Part shown: piece by piece, positions 1 through 8,618 of the stretch
How positions within the stretch are numbered: position 1 is the first letter of the stretch
Layout of the letters: the number at the start of each line of letters is the position of its first letter
Assembly (NCBI RefSeq): GCF_022815605.1
Contig: NZ_JALGRP010000002.1
Span: 186,001-250,000 of the forward strand
Reading direction: 5' to 3'
From: Microbacterium sp. VKM Ac-2923
Lineage (GTDB): Bacteria > Actinomycetota > Actinomycetes > Actinomycetales > Microbacteriaceae
Length of the DNA: 64,000 bases
Notes under the pieces: generated by a model
What the model was told of the DNA's origin: nothing
The model's input: only the letters and a program-made list of their open reading frames with translations
Databases searched by the model: none
Translations under genes and position numbers: made by a program

Positions 1-285
1 GTGGCCACCGTGGTCACCGACGTCTATCTTCCCGAGGGGTGGACCCCGGTCACGACGACGACCTCGTCCGGCACCGAGTTCACGCGTTCGACCCTCGATG
101 GGCGCGAGGTCCTCACCGTCGGCGCAACCGTGGCACCCCAGGCGACGGCTCAGATCGAGATCACCGCGACGGCCGTCTCGACGGCAACCGAAGCCGAAGC
201 CCTCCTCACTCCCACGGCGGACTCGACCCTGAGCCCCACCGTTCGGGCCGCGTGCACGGGCGCGGCGGGCGCCGTTCTGCGGTGA
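1..285 (+). CDS. C-terminal fragment of a probable exported protein
   Basis: The frame is open from the first base, so this is most likely the 3' end of a longer gene beginning outside the window; the GTG at base 1 need not be the true start. The 94 visible residues are rich in Thr, Ala and Val and look like a beta-sandwich (DUF11 or immunoglobulin-like) extracellular domain, ending in a short tail with one Cys. No membrane helix or sorting signal is visible. A secreted or surface role is an inference from composition and from the sortase-type surface protein that follows. Confidence 0.5.
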   Translation: MATVVTDVYLPEGWTPVTTTTSSGTEFTRSTLDGREVLTVGATVAPQATAQIEITATAVSTATEAEALLTPTADSTLSPTVRAACTGAAGAVLR

Positions 286-503
286 CGCCGGTGGGCGGTC
301 AGGGCCGTCCGCGGACGCGATCCCGAAAATTAATGTCGCGGAAATGCTTTCAGCTTGCGTCCATGAACCGCCTAAGCAATACTCAGGATGGTCTTTCAGT
401 CAGTACATTCCCGCATCATTGTTGTCCTCCCCTTGCGTCGTTACGGGATAGCACGAACGCGGACCACCTATCCCTGGTTGCCCGAATTCGAAAGCAGACC
501 TTC

Positions 504-1082
504 ATGAAACTCACCCTCGCAAAAGCCGGCGCCTCGCTCGCCCTCGCCGGCGCACTCCTCGTCGCGACCCCCGTGGTCGCCCAGGCATACGTCCCCACCG
601 CCCCCGGTTCGCAGACCATCACGGTCACGGAAGACGGCTCGTACGGCTTCGCCGGATACGAAGCCGGCTCGCAGGTCACCTTCACCCTCGTGGGCGTGGG
701 CGTCACCGGCGCCAACATCGCCACCGCGGGTCAGCAGGTGACCGCCGCCTCGGTCACCAAGACCGCTGACGCGTCCGGATCCGCCGCGGCCGACGTCACC
801 CTTCCCGACCCGCAGGTGGGCTCGTACAGCCTCACCGCCTCGGGCCCCCTCGCGTCCGGCGGCGGTGCGTCCGGCGGCGGCGCATCGGTCGGCGGCGGCA
901 CGAGCGGCGGCGGCACGACGAACGCCGGCGGTAGCGCCGGCGGAAGCGACTCGCTGGCTGTGACGGGTATGGACGCGAACTCGCTCCTCGGCTTCTGGGT
1001 CGGCGGTGGCGCCCTCGTCCTCGCCGGCGCGACGGTCGCCGTTGCCGCGACGGCCCGCCGCAACCGCCGCAGCAAGGCCTGA
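504..1082 (+). CDS. LPXTG-like (LAVTG) cell-wall surface protein
   Basis: A 192-residue protein. The N-terminus is a typical Sec signal peptide (MKLTLAKAG, a hydrophobic stretch, then AQA near residue 28). A small beta-type domain follows (about 30-120), then a Gly/Ser/Ala linker (about 120-148). The C-terminus is a sortase signal: LAVTG at residues 151-155, a hydrophobic helix and a basic tail (RRNRRSKA). LAxTG is the motif commonly used by class E sortases of high-GC Gram-positives. The ATG at 504 is chosen because it begins the signal peptide; longer forms would bury it. No sortase gene is in the window. A hairpin terminator follows at 1102-1131. Confidence 0.85.
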   Translation: MKLTLAKAGASLALAGALLVATPVVAQAYVPTAPGSQTITVTEDGSYGFAGYEAGSQVTFTLVGVGVTGANIATAGQQVTAASVTKTADASGSAAADVTLPDPQVGSYSLTASGPLASGGGASGGGASVGGGTSGGGTTNAGGSAGGSDSLAVTGMDANSLLGFWVGGGALVLAGATVAVAATARRNRRSKA

Positions 1083-1101
1083 CGCGCCAAGCGTCCTTGG
1101 A

Positions 1102-1131
1102 GGGCGTCGCCGACGAGAGTCGGTGGCGCCC
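1102..1131 (+). terminator. hairpin terminator after the LAVTG surface protein
   Basis: GGGCGTCGCCGAC (1102-1114) pairs with GTCGGTGGCGCCC (1119-1131) around a GAGA tetraloop, with two imperfect positions. There is no strong T-tract, as is usual in high-GC actinobacteria. Confidence 0.6.
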
Positions 1132-1202
1132 TTCGGCGTTGTTCCGGGCGGCCCGTCCGTCAACCCTTCACCCGTGAGCGGTTTCGCAGATTGACTGGTC
1201 GC

Positions 1203-1691
1203 ATGCACACGACCACCACCGCACCTCTCGATGACGATGGCCGCGTCGCCGACAGTCCGCCGACGCTGCCCTTCGTGCACATGTGGACCGGGCTCGACGG
1301 GAGGAGCCGACTCGACGAGTCGATCATGCGCGGCTTCGGCCTGCAGAGCGTCGGAGGCGGGGCTGACCCGCAATGGATGCGTCCTTTCCCGGGTGAGGTC
1401 TCCGCGGTGGTCTTCGCCGTGCTCCCCACCGGCTGGGTCGGGGACTGGCATCCATCTCCCCATCCTCAGTGGGTCATTCCGCTGCGCGGGCGCTGGTTCC
1501 TCGCGACGCAAGATGGCGCGCGGGTCGAGATGGGCCCTGGAGACATCCATTTCGGACAGGACGTCGAAACCGACGAGATCGACAGCGACCGCGGGCATCT
1601 CTCGGGCACAGTGGGCGACGAACCCTGCTGGCAGATGCTCGTGCAGTTCACCTCCTCCCCTGGCGCCCCGACACGGCATCCGTTCGGGTGA
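1203..1691 (+). CDS. cupin-domain protein
   Basis: A 162-residue single-domain protein. The segment around residues 80-125 has cupin character: HPSPHPQWVIPLRGRW followed by GARVEMGPGDIHFGQD, the usual pattern of a His-bearing motif 1 and a turn with PGD. The substrate is unknown; small cupins may be isomerases, dioxygenases or sensory proteins. I chose the ATG at 1203; an in-frame TTG at 1191 adds four residues. The next gene, an SMP-30-like enzyme, starts 49 bp downstream on the same strand, so both may act on a sugar acid or lactone, which is inference. Confidence 0.75.
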   Translation: MHTTTTAPLDDDGRVADSPPTLPFVHMWTGLDGRSRLDESIMRGFGLQSVGGGADPQWMRPFPGEVSAVVFAVLPTGWVGDWHPSPHPQWVIPLRGRWFLATQDGARVEMGPGDIHFGQDVETDEIDSDRGHLSGTVGDEPCWQMLVQFTSSPGAPTRHPFG

Positions 1692-1740
1692 AGACGTCAA
1701 CCCGCTCTTCACGCCGACGCCGGTCCGTTTGACTGGCGGA

Positions 1741-2658
1741 ATGCCCCTCCCCCTCGACGGTCAGATCCTCCAGGCCCCCCGCTCCCCCGAGCCCGTCGAC
1801 ATCGCGCCGCCGCGCGTCTGGGACGAACGCCTCGCCGCCGTCCTCCCGCCGACATCGCGCCTGCTCTCGCTCTACGCCGACGCCACCTGGGCCGAAGGCC
1901 CCGTGTGGTGGCCCGAGGAACGATCCCTCGTCTTCAGCGACGTGATCGGACGCCGCACCCTGGCCTGGCGTGAGGACGGCAGCATCGTCACCGTCCGCGA
2001 CCGCTCGAACTTCGCCAACGGCAACGCGATGGATGCCGAGGGCCGTCTGGTCCAGGCCGAGCACGGCCGGCGCGGCATCAGCCGCACTGACGCGAACGGC
2101 ACCGAGCTGCTGGTCGACGCCTTCGAAGGCGAACCGCTGAACTCGCCGAACGACCTCGTGGTGGCATCCGATGGGGCGATCTGGTTCACCGATCCGACGT
2201 ACGGGATCTCGGACCCGCGCGAGGGGTACCCGGCGAACCCGGCACTGCCCCACCAGAGCGTGTACCGGTGGCGCAGCGGTGCGGGTCTCCAGCGCATGGT
2301 CGACCTCGATCAACCCAACGGTTTGGCCTTCAGCCGCGACGAGCGCACCCTTTACGTCGCGGAGTCGAACTCCGAGGGACTCCCCCGGGTCGTGGCCTGC
2401 GACTGGGACGGCGAGACGCTCGGATCGCCGCGCTTCTTCGCCGGGGTGGATGCCGGCATCCCCGACGGCTTCGTCGTCGACAGCCGCGAGTGGCTGTGGA
2501 TCTCGAGCGAGGCCGGCGTGGTCATCGTCGACGAGACGGGACGACGCCTCGGTGTCATCCCGACCCCGCACGTCGTCAGCAACTGCACCTTCGACGCGGA
2601 CGAGAAGCGGCTGTTCGTCACCGGCGACAGCGACCTGTGGATGGTGCAGCTGGCGTAG
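1741..2658 (+). CDS. SMP-30/gluconolactonase/LRE-family hydrolase
   Basis: A 305-residue six-bladed beta-propeller of the SMP-30/gluconolaconase (regucalcin-like) family. Metal-site landmarks are visible: AEGPVWW (Glu about residue 52), SPNDLVVASDG and QPNGLAFSRD, which in the family supply Glu, Asn and Asp ligands to a divalent cation. Members hydrolyse sugar or aromatic lactones. The length is normal. The ATG at 1741 lies directly before the conserved N-terminal region; longer in-frame extensions overlap the cupin gene in another frame and are unlikely. Likely cytoplasmic, as no signal peptide is present. The true substrate cannot be read from sequence. Confidence 0.85.
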   Translation: MPLPLDGQILQAPRSPEPVDIAPPRVWDERLAAVLPPTSRLLSLYADATWAEGPVWWPEERSLVFSDVIGRRTLAWREDGSIVTVRDRSNFANGNAMDAEGRLVQAEHGRRGISRTDANGTELLVDAFEGEPLNSPNDLVVASDGAIWFTDPTYGISDPREGYPANPALPHQSVYRWRSGAGLQRMVDLDQPNGLAFSRDERTLYVAESNSEGLPRVVACDWDGETLGSPRFFAGVDAGIPDGFVVDSREWLWISSEAGVVIVDETGRRLGVIPTPHVVSNCTFDADEKRLFVTGDSDLWMVQLA

Positions 2659-2888
2659 CCGGGGAGACGGGATCGGCCGTCGCCCGGCGAAAATTCTCGT
2701 CCGCCGTCAAGTCGGCGACACCGACGTCGACGCAGGAGTTTCTCAAGGAAGCGACGGAATCGCAAGATCACCCAAGGAAATCCCGAAGCACCTTATCCGC
2801 CCTGTGGGGTCCACGTAACGTCGGTCACGTGACCCGCTCCACCCCGGAGGTTTCGGGGTTGCAGGACAGGGTCGAGGAGAGAAACACG

Positions 2889-3137
2889 ATGAACATTTCC
2901 ACGCGCATGCGAAACGGCGTCAACACGTTCCTGTACGGCAGCACCGCGGTCCGCTGCGAGAACTGCGGCGACACCGTCCCGTCCCACCGGGCCGTGTGGC
3001 GCGGATCGCGGTCGTACTGCTCCGCGGTCCACGAGCACGCCGACCTCGACACCGAAACTGTTCGCACACCCGTCTCCGCGTCACAGGCGCCGAGCGGCGC
3101 GAGTGTGCGAGCGAATGCGGAACTCGTCTGCTCCTGA
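2889..3137 (+). CDS. small cysteine-containing protein
   Basis: An 82-residue protein that I do not recognise. It starts at an ATG preceded by a good Shine-Dalgarno (GAGGAGAG, about 8 bp upstream). The centre contains RCENCGDT (Cys23 and Cys26) and then SYCSAVHEH, resembling half of a treble-clef zinc ribbon of the kind that begins with CxxC. The C-terminal half is Ser/Ala/Thr-rich and probably disordered. It stands alone between 230 bp of upstream non-coding sequence and the next gene. Confidence 0.6.
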   Translation: MNISTRMRNGVNTFLYGSTAVRCENCGDTVPSHRAVWRGSRSYCSAVHEHADLDTETVRTPVSASQAPSGASVRANAELVCS

Positions 3138-3266
3138 CGAAAACACCGCGGGGCGTTGACGCCACCCCGGACCCACCGCGGAAAATGTGCGTCACGCTTG
3201 GTCATTGAGCCTTCACGTCGCCGCCCGGCGCGCTGGAGCTCCCTGACCGAGGAATGGTGAGCACCG

Positions 3267-3923
3267 TTGACAGACGTCGAGATGGCATCCATCCCCGCCG
3301 GCCGCGTGCTGCGCGGCGACCAGCGAGGCGCGGAGCGCCGCGAGATCGTCGTCGAGGCTTTCGAGATCGGCGTCTACCCCGTCACCGAGGAGCAGCTCGC
3401 CGAACTCCTCGGCATCCCGTCACGTGATCCCCGGCGTCCGGCGACGCAGATCAGCTGGCTCCGCGCGATCCGCCTGTGCAACGCCCTGAGCGAGTGGGAG
3501 GGGCTCGATCCGGTGTATTCGTACGACGGTGAGGTCGTCGCGACGGATGCCGAAGCCGACGGCTTCCGTCTGCCCACCGAGGACGAGTGGGAGTACGCGT
3601 GCCGCGCCGGCTCCACCTCCTCCGCGTACGGCCCCATTCGCGAGGTGGCCTGGACCGCCTCGGACGGCGTCGGACACCCGTCGGAGGTGGGAGCCCGTCT
3701 GCCGAACCTGCACGGGTTGTTCGACACTCTCGGCAACGTCTGGGAGTGGTGCATGGATCCATACGATGCGGCGGGCGGCGACGACTCCCGGGTATTCCGG
3801 GGCGGGGGCTGGTCGGATGCCCCGGCACTCGTACGCGCGAGCGCGCGTCGCGGTGGGCGGCCACGCGACGCATTCGACGACGTCGGCGTGCGCGTCGCGC
3901 GGGGTGCGGTCGCTCAGCTGTAG
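3267..3923 (+). CDS. formylglycine-generating-enzyme-fold (SUMF1/FGE-sulfatase) protein
   Basis: A 218-residue protein of the FGE-sulfatase fold. Landmarks are FEIGVYPVTEEQ (N-terminal), RLPTEDEWEYACRAG (about 95-110), NVWEWCMDP (about 157-165) and RVFRGGGWSDAP. True formylglycine-generating enzymes carry an active-site Cys pair after the RGGSW motif; here the segment GGGWSDAPALVRASARR has none, so it is unlikely to make formylglycine. Fold relatives include ergothioneine-synthase-like and unassigned proteins. The TTG at 3267 gives the family's usual N-terminus (MTDVEMASIPAG); no ATG start fits. Confidence 0.8.
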   Translation: MTDVEMASIPAGRVLRGDQRGAERREIVVEAFEIGVYPVTEEQLAELLGIPSRDPRRPATQISWLRAIRLCNALSEWEGLDPVYSYDGEVVATDAEADGFRLPTEDEWEYACRAGSTSSAYGPIREVAWTASDGVGHPSEVGARLPNLHGLFDTLGNVWEWCMDPYDAAGGDDSRVFRGGGWSDAPALVRASARRGGRPRDAFDDVGVRVARGAVAQL

Positions 3924-3940
3924 AACAGGCGGGATCCGGA

Positions 3941-3960
3941 CTCTTCGACAGGCTCAGGGA
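3941..3960. repeat. single copy of the CTTCGACAGGCTCAG repeat
   Basis: CTCTTCGACAGGCTCAGGGA in the gap after the FGE-fold gene is the same core found twice in the larger repeat at 44124-44280. It is a solo arm here, without its inverted partner. Confidence 0.6.
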
Positions 3961-4036
3961 CGTCCGGGCAGGCAGGCGGGCGGGAAGAAGCACCCGGCCC
4001 GGCGTCAGGCTCGGGGTCATCCGCCGACGGGGGCGA

Positions 4037-4507
4037 TCAGTCCTGCGTCGTCAGGGCCTCGGTCAGTTCGTCCATGAAGCGGGTCACCGTCGCCAGCTGC
4101 GCGTCGTCGAAACGATCGGCGATCCCGCGCATGGCTCCGAGATGCACACCGAAGTGCCGGAAGAACTCCCGACGGGACTTCTCGGTGAGCACCACCACCC
4201 GCGCGCGACCGTCGGAGGGGTGGGGCCGACGCTCGAGGTGACCCGACGCCACGAGGCGGTCGATGAGCTTCGTCGTCGAGGCCGTCGAGATCCGCAGATG
4301 CGTCGCCACATCGTGCGGGCTGACCATCTGCCCTCGATGCTCGCGAATGGTGAGCATGCGCAGCGTCGCGAGGTCGCTGGCGTTCATGTCCATGTCGCCC
4401 TTCATGCCGCTGTGCATGCGATCCAGGGCGTCACTGAGCGTCTGAATGGCGCGCAGCGACCGGGTCACGGACGAGCGACTATCAAAGGTCGACGCAGGGC
4501 TTGTCAC
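4037..4507 (-). CDS. MarR-family transcriptional regulator of the carotenoid operon
   Basis: A 156-residue winged-helix regulator with the MarR pattern: a dimerising N-terminal helix, recognition region ISTASTTKLIDRLVASGHLE (about 75-95) and wing RPHPSDGRARVVVLTEKG-like segment (RPHPSDGRARVVVLTEKS). It is divergent from the idi-crt operon, the same layout as the MarR-type CrtR of Corynebacterium glutamicum, which responds to geranylgeranyl diphosphate; the ligand here is inferred by analogy. I chose the GTG at 4507 because AAAGAGGG ends 8 bp upstream; a GTG at 4516 would overlap that Shine-Dalgarno and add three residues. The palindrome at 4551-4565 is the probable operator. Confidence 0.85.
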   Translation of the reverse strand: MTSPASTFDSRSSVTRSLRAIQTLSDALDRMHSGMKGDMDMNASDLATLRMLTIREHRGQMVSPHDVATHLRISTASTTKLIDRLVASGHLERRPHPSDGRARVVVLTEKSRREFFRHFGVHLGAMRGIADRFDDAQLATVTRFMDELTEALTTQD

Positions 4508-4509
4508 GG

Positions 4510-4575
4510 TGGACACCCTCTTTCCGGCTGGGTATAGTCAGGCTCACATCGCTAGCTAAACTAGCAAACGGGAGG
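4510..4575 (+). promoter_or_regulatory. crt operon promoter, probable MarR operator and RBS
   Basis: A -35 TGGACA (4510-4515) and -10 TATAGT (4533-4538) lie 17 bp apart, a near-consensus vegetative promoter reading into idi. The inverted repeat GCTAG-CTAAA-CTAGC (4551-4565) sits just downstream of the expected start site, where a bound repressor would block transcription. The Shine-Dalgarno GGGAGG (4570-4575) follows. On the other strand, TTTAGC within the palindrome and TATACC (complement of 4531-4536) could form the regulator's own promoter, suggesting autoregulation. Site assignment is inference from position and symmetry. Confidence 0.75.
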
Positions 4576-4579
4576 CACG

Positions 4580-5131
4580 ATGAGCGAGACCGAATATGTC
4601 GTCCTCCTGGACGACTTCGGAGGCGAGACCGGCACCGCGCCCAAGGCGAGTGTGCACGGAACCGACACACCTCTGCACCTCGCCTTCTCGTGCCACGTGA
4701 TCAACAGCGACGGCCAGGTGCTCGTCACCCGCCGCGCGCTGCACAAGAAGACGTGGCCAGGAGTGTGGACGAACTCGTTCTGCGGCCACCCCGCGCCCGG
4801 AGAACCGATCGCAGCCGCCGTTCACCGTCGCGCCGACTTCGAGGTCGGGCTGCGGGTGGGCGACCTGGAGCTCGCCCTGCCGCACTTCCGCTACCGCGCC
4901 GTCGACGCCAGCGGCATCGTCGAGCACGAGATCTGCCCGGTGTACGTCGCCCGCACCGACGCCGAACCTCGGCCCAACCCCGATGAGGTGGCCGAATACC
5001 GCTGGGTCGACCCCCTCGACCTCGCCGCCTCGATCGCCGCCACTCCCTGGGCTTTCAGCCCCTGGCTCGTGCTGCAGGCTGAACAACTTCACCTGTTCAA
5101 CGCTCCGCTCGCCGCGAGGAGAGCATCGTGA
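4580..5131 (+). CDS. idi: isopentenyl-diphosphate delta-isomerase (type I)
   Basis: A 183-residue Nudix-fold isomerase interconverting isopentenyl and dimethylallyl diphosphate, the entry step of the carotenoid pathway. Visible are the catalytic Cys in NSFCGHPAPGEP, the Nudix-like region up to RRADFEVGLRVG and the metal/catalytic Glu in EHEICPVY. The length is that of bacterial type I enzymes. It is the first gene of the crt operon behind a strong RBS (GGGAGG) and its stop overlaps the GTG start of crtE by 4 bp. Cytoplasmic. Confidence 0.95.
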   Translation: MSETEYVVLLDDFGGETGTAPKASVHGTDTPLHLAFSCHVINSDGQVLVTRRALHKKTWPGVWTNSFCGHPAPGEPIAAAVHRRADFEVGLRVGDLELALPHFRYRAVDASGIVEHEICPVYVARTDAEPRPNPDEVAEYRWVDPLDLAASIAATPWAFSPWLVLQAEQLHLFNAPLAARRAS

Positions 5132-6198
5132 TCGTCGCGGTCCCCTCCGCCCCCACCGCTCGGCAGGAGATCGAGGACGCGATCGACACGGCCCTCGAAC
5201 GTCTGGAGTACCGCGTCGTCCCGCTCGGCGACGGCGCCCGCGCACTGGCATCCGCGATCCGGCGCGCGGCCTCCGGAGGCAAGCGCTTCCGCCCCCTGCT
5301 CGTCGCCGCCGCCTACGACACCCTCGACGGCGACGGCGTGGCCCTCTCGGCACTCTGGCAGGTGGCAGCGGCCTTCGAACTGCTGCACACCGCGTTCGTC
5401 GTGCACGACGACGTCATCGACCACGACCTCGAGCGACGCGGCATCCCGAACATCGGCGGCGAGTTCCGCCAGCGCGGTCTCGAGAAGGGCGCCGACGAAG
5501 ACGGAGCCGCCCTGCTCGGCAACGCCGCGGGCATCCTGGCCGGCGACATGCTGCTGCACGAGGCGGGCCGCCTCGTCGCTCTCGCCGATGTGCCGGCCGG
5601 CATGCGCGCCGAGCTGCTGCGCCTCGTCGAAGAGGCGGTCATCGTCTCGGCCGCGGGAGAACTGGCCGACGTCGAGAACGCGGTCTCCGCGGGCGACGTC
5701 GACGCGATGACCGTGCTCAAGGCCACGCGCGACAAGACGGCCGTGTATTCGTTCTCGGCGCCACTGCAAGCCGGAGCCGTCATGGCCGGCGCGAGTGAGG
5801 CGTCGCTCCACGCCCTCGAACGCTTCGGCGAGCGTCTCGGCTTGGCCTACCAACTCATCGACGACCTCATCGGCGCGTTCGGCACCCCCGCCGTCTCGGG
5901 CAAAGACGAGGGATGCGACCTCCGCGAGGCGAAGAAGACGCACCTCATCTCCCTCGCCCGCGAGACCGCCGACTGGCCCGAGGTGAGTCAGGCGCTCGCT
6001 CAGGCCCACACCGGACCGGTCGCGATCCGTGCCGCGCAGGCCGCGCTGGCGGCATCCGGTGCACGCAAGGCCCTCGAGCGGATGGTCTACGAGACGCTCG
6101 AAGAAGCGACGATGATCGTCGAAGGCGCCACCCTTCCGTCGGGGTGCAAATCCATGCTGCTCGACCTCGTCGACACCGTGGCGGAGCGCGTTCCGTGA
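5128..6198 (+). CDS. crtE: geranylgeranyl diphosphate synthase
   Basis: A 356-residue polyprenyl synthetase. The first Asp-rich motif is DDVIDHD (from residue 94) and the second is DDLIG (from residue 245); KRFRPLL, the substrate-binding basic motif, lies near residue 52. It condenses dimethylallyl diphosphate with three isopentenyl diphosphates to give the C20 precursor of phytoene. The GTG start overlaps the stop of idi (GTGA), implying translational coupling, and its own stop overlaps crtB the same way. The chain length made is inferred from operon context. Confidence 0.93.
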   Translation: MIVAVPSAPTARQEIEDAIDTALERLEYRVVPLGDGARALASAIRRAASGGKRFRPLLVAAAYDTLDGDGVALSALWQVAAAFELLHTAFVVHDDVIDHDLERRGIPNIGGEFRQRGLEKGADEDGAALLGNAAGILAGDMLLHEAGRLVALADVPAGMRAELLRLVEEAVIVSAAGELADVENAVSAGDVDAMTVLKATRDKTAVYSFSAPLQAGAVMAGASEASLHALERFGERLGLAYQLIDDLIGAFGTPAVSGKDEGCDLREAKKTHLISLARETADWPEVSQALAQAHTGPVAIRAAQAALAASGARKALERMVYETLEEATMIVEGATLPSGCKSMLLDLVDTVAERVP

Positions 6199-7064
6199 GC
6201 CCCGCCCACACGGGACTCGAACTCTATTCGCAGACGGCCGACGACGCCGCGGCCGCCGTCATCAATCGGTACTCCACGTCGTTCGGCGTGGCGACCCGGC
6301 TGCTCGGCGCCCGGCCCCGCCCGCACGTGCGGAACATCTACGCCCTGGTGCGCGTCGCCGACGAGATCGTCGACGGCCCCGCCCACGACGCCGGCCTCTC
6401 CCCCGAGCGCGAACGCGCCGTCCTCGACGGTCTCGAGACCGAGGTGATGGATGCCATCTCCTCCGGATTCAGCGCCAACCTCGTCGTGCACGCGTTCGCC
6501 CGGACCGCGCGCGAATGCGGCATCGGCGCCGACCTGATCGCCCCGTTCTTCGCCTCGATGCGCACCGACATCGACACCGCCGCCCACGACGACCTCTCGC
6601 ACGACGAGTACGTCTACGGCTCGGCGGAGGTCGTCGGGCTGATGTGCCTGCAGGTGTTCCTCAACGCCGGGATGTCGGCCCCCGCCCGCCCCGCGGCCGA
6701 CCTCGTCGACGGCGCCCGGCGACTGGGGGCGGCGTTCCAAGACGTGAACTTCCTCCGCGATCTCGCCGACGACGCCGACCGCCTCGGCCGCGACTACCTC
6801 GACGGCGCGGCCGACGACGACCGACGCATCGCGGTGCTCGACCGGATCGACGCCGACCTCGTCTCCGCGGCATCCGTCATCCCGCACCTGCCGCCCGACT
6901 GCCGCGCCGCCGTCACCACCGCGCACGACCTGTTCGCCGAGCTGTCGCGCCGCCTTCGCTCCTCTCCCGCCGGCGCCCCGCGCGTCCGCGTCCCCGACGG
7001 TGTCAAAGCCACCCTCGCCGCCCGCGCCCTCCTCGGGCGTCCTCCGAAAGGTTCCCGCTCATGA
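6195..7064 (+). CDS. crtB: phytoene synthase
   Basis: A 289-residue squalene/phytoene synthase-family enzyme that joins two geranylgeranyl diphosphates head to head to form phytoene. Characteristic segments are YSTSFGVATRLL near the N-terminus, the first Asp motif in VRVADEIVDG (about 50-59) and the second in QDVNFLRDLADDADRLGRDY. The GTG start overlaps the crtE stop and the stop overlaps the ATG of crtI, both by 4 bp, so the three genes are surely one transcript. Confidence 0.94.
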   Translation: MSPAHTGLELYSQTADDAAAAVINRYSTSFGVATRLLGARPRPHVRNIYALVRVADEIVDGPAHDAGLSPERERAVLDGLETEVMDAISSGFSANLVVHAFARTARECGIGADLIAPFFASMRTDIDTAAHDDLSHDEYVYGSAEVVGLMCLQVFLNAGMSAPARPAADLVDGARRLGAAFQDVNFLRDLADDADRLGRDYLDGAADDDRRIAVLDRIDADLVSAASVIPHLPPDCRAAVTTAHDLFAELSRRLRSSPAGAPRVRVPDGVKATLAARALLGRPPKGSRS

Positions 7065-8617
7065 GCGCCCAGCGCATCGTCGTCGTCGGAGGCGGGATCG
7101 CCGGCCTCGGCACCGCGGCCCTGCTCGCCGACCGCGGACACGACGTCCAGCTCTTCGAGGCCCGTGACGCCCTGGGCGGTCGCGCAGGTTCGTGGGAGAG
7201 CGACGGCTTCCGCTTCGACACCGGCCCCAGCTGGTACCTCATGCCCGAGGTCTTCGACCACTTCTTCCGGCTGCTCGGCACGAGCGCCGCGGAGCAGCTG
7301 GACCTGGTGCGTCTCGACCCCGCGTACCGCGTCTACGGCCCTCCCGGGAAGGGCGACCCGATCGACATCGTCTCGGGACGCGAGGCCGTACGCGCCCTCT
7401 TCGAGGAGCACGAGCCGGGCTCGGGCGACAACATCGACGCCTACCTCGACTCCGCCAAAGACGCCTACGAGCTGTCGACGTCGAAGTTCTTGTACGACCC
7501 GTACTCGTCCACGAAGGGGCTGCGGGACCCGGCGCTCGTGAAGCGCCTCCCCACCCTCATCCCGCTGCTCACCCGCACCCTGTGGAAACGCGTGACGACG
7601 GACTTCACGAACAAGAGGCTGCAGCAGATCCTCGCCTACCCGGCGGTGTTCCTCGGCGGCTCGCCCTTCGAGGTGCCGAGCCTGTACCACCTGATGAGCC
7701 ATCTCGACCTGGGCGACGGCGTGCTGTACCCCAAGGGCGGCATGACCGAGATCATCTCGGCGATCGAGAAGCTGGCGCGCGAACGCGGCGTCCGCATCGA
7801 GACGTCGACCCCGGTGGATGCCATCATCACCGAGTCGGGCACCGCCCGTGGCGTGCGCCTGGCCGACGGGCGGGTCATCTCGGCGGATGCCGTGGTCTCG
7901 GGCGCCGACCTGCACCACACCGAGAACGACCTGCTCGAAGAGAAGGACCGCCAGTACCCCGAGAAGTGGTGGAAGGACAAGGTTCCGAGTCCCGGTGCCC
8001 TGCTGCTGCTGCTCGGTGTCAAGGGCGAGCTCCCCCAGCTCACCCACCACACGCTGCTGTTCACCGACGACTGGCACACGAACTTCGACGCCATCTTCGG
8101 GGCGGACAAGAAGATCCCCGATCCGGCGTCGATCTACATCTGCCGACCGAGCGCCTCGGACGACTCGGTGGCGCCCGAGGGCCACGAGAACCTCTTCGTG
8201 CTCGTCCCCGTGCCCGCCGACCCCGAGAGCGGACGCGGCGGCGTCTCGGGCGCCGGTGATGCGCGCATCGAGGAGGCCGCGGACCGCGTCATCGCGCAGA
8301 TCGCCGGGTGGACCGGCATCCCGGATCTCGCCGAGCGCATCGTCGTGCGCCGCACGATCGCGCCCGAGGACTTCGCGAACGACCTGCACGCGTGGCACGG
8401 CAACTCCCTCGGCCTCGCGCACACGCTGACCCAGAGCGCGATCTTCCGACCGAAGAACCGCTCGCGCAAGGTGCGCAACCTGTACTACGCGGGAACCTCG
8501 GTGCTGCCGGGCATCGGGCTGCCGATGTGCCTCATCTCGGCCGAGCTCGTGGTCAAGCGTCTGACGGGCGACACCACCGCCGGTCCTCTCGCAGAGCCCG
8601 TGCACGCGGCGGTCTGA
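7061..8617 (+). CDS. crtI: phytoene desaturase (CrtI type)
   Basis: A 518-residue FAD-dependent desaturase converting phytoene to lycopene in several steps. The N-terminus has the dinucleotide-binding fold (VVVGGGIAGLGTAALLA, residues about 6-22), then LGGRAGSWESDGFRFDTG, typical of CrtI. The C-terminal conserved region is YYAGTSVLPGIGLPMCLIS. The length is normal for the family. It is translationally coupled to crtB and is followed after one base by crtYe. Confidence 0.95.
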   Translation: MSAQRIVVVGGGIAGLGTAALLADRGHDVQLFEARDALGGRAGSWESDGFRFDTGPSWYLMPEVFDHFFRLLGTSAAEQLDLVRLDPAYRVYGPPGKGDPIDIVSGREAVRALFEEHEPGSGDNIDAYLDSAKDAYELSTSKFLYDPYSSTKGLRDPALVKRLPTLIPLLTRTLWKRVTTDFTNKRLQQILAYPAVFLGGSPFEVPSLYHLMSHLDLGDGVLYPKGGMTEIISAIEKLARERGVRIETSTPVDAIITESGTARGVRLADGRVISADAVVSGADLHHTENDLLEEKDRQYPEKWWKDKVPSPGALLLLLGVKGELPQLTHHTLLFTDDWHTNFDAIFGADKKIPDPASIYICRPSASDDSVAPEGHENLFVLVPVPADPESGRGGVSGAGDARIEEAADRVIAQIAGWTGIPDLAERIVVRRTIAPEDFANDLHAWHGNSLGLAHTLTQSAIFRPKNRSRKVRNLYYAGTSVLPGIGLPMCLISAELVVKRLTGDTTAGPLAEPVHAAV

Positions 8618-8618
8618 G

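Noticed and set aside
1..503. Long plus-strand frame starting at base 39 and running through the surface-protein gene
   Set aside because: The true N-terminus is the signal peptide at 504; the upstream part overlaps another coding frame and a low-GC promoter-like stretch.
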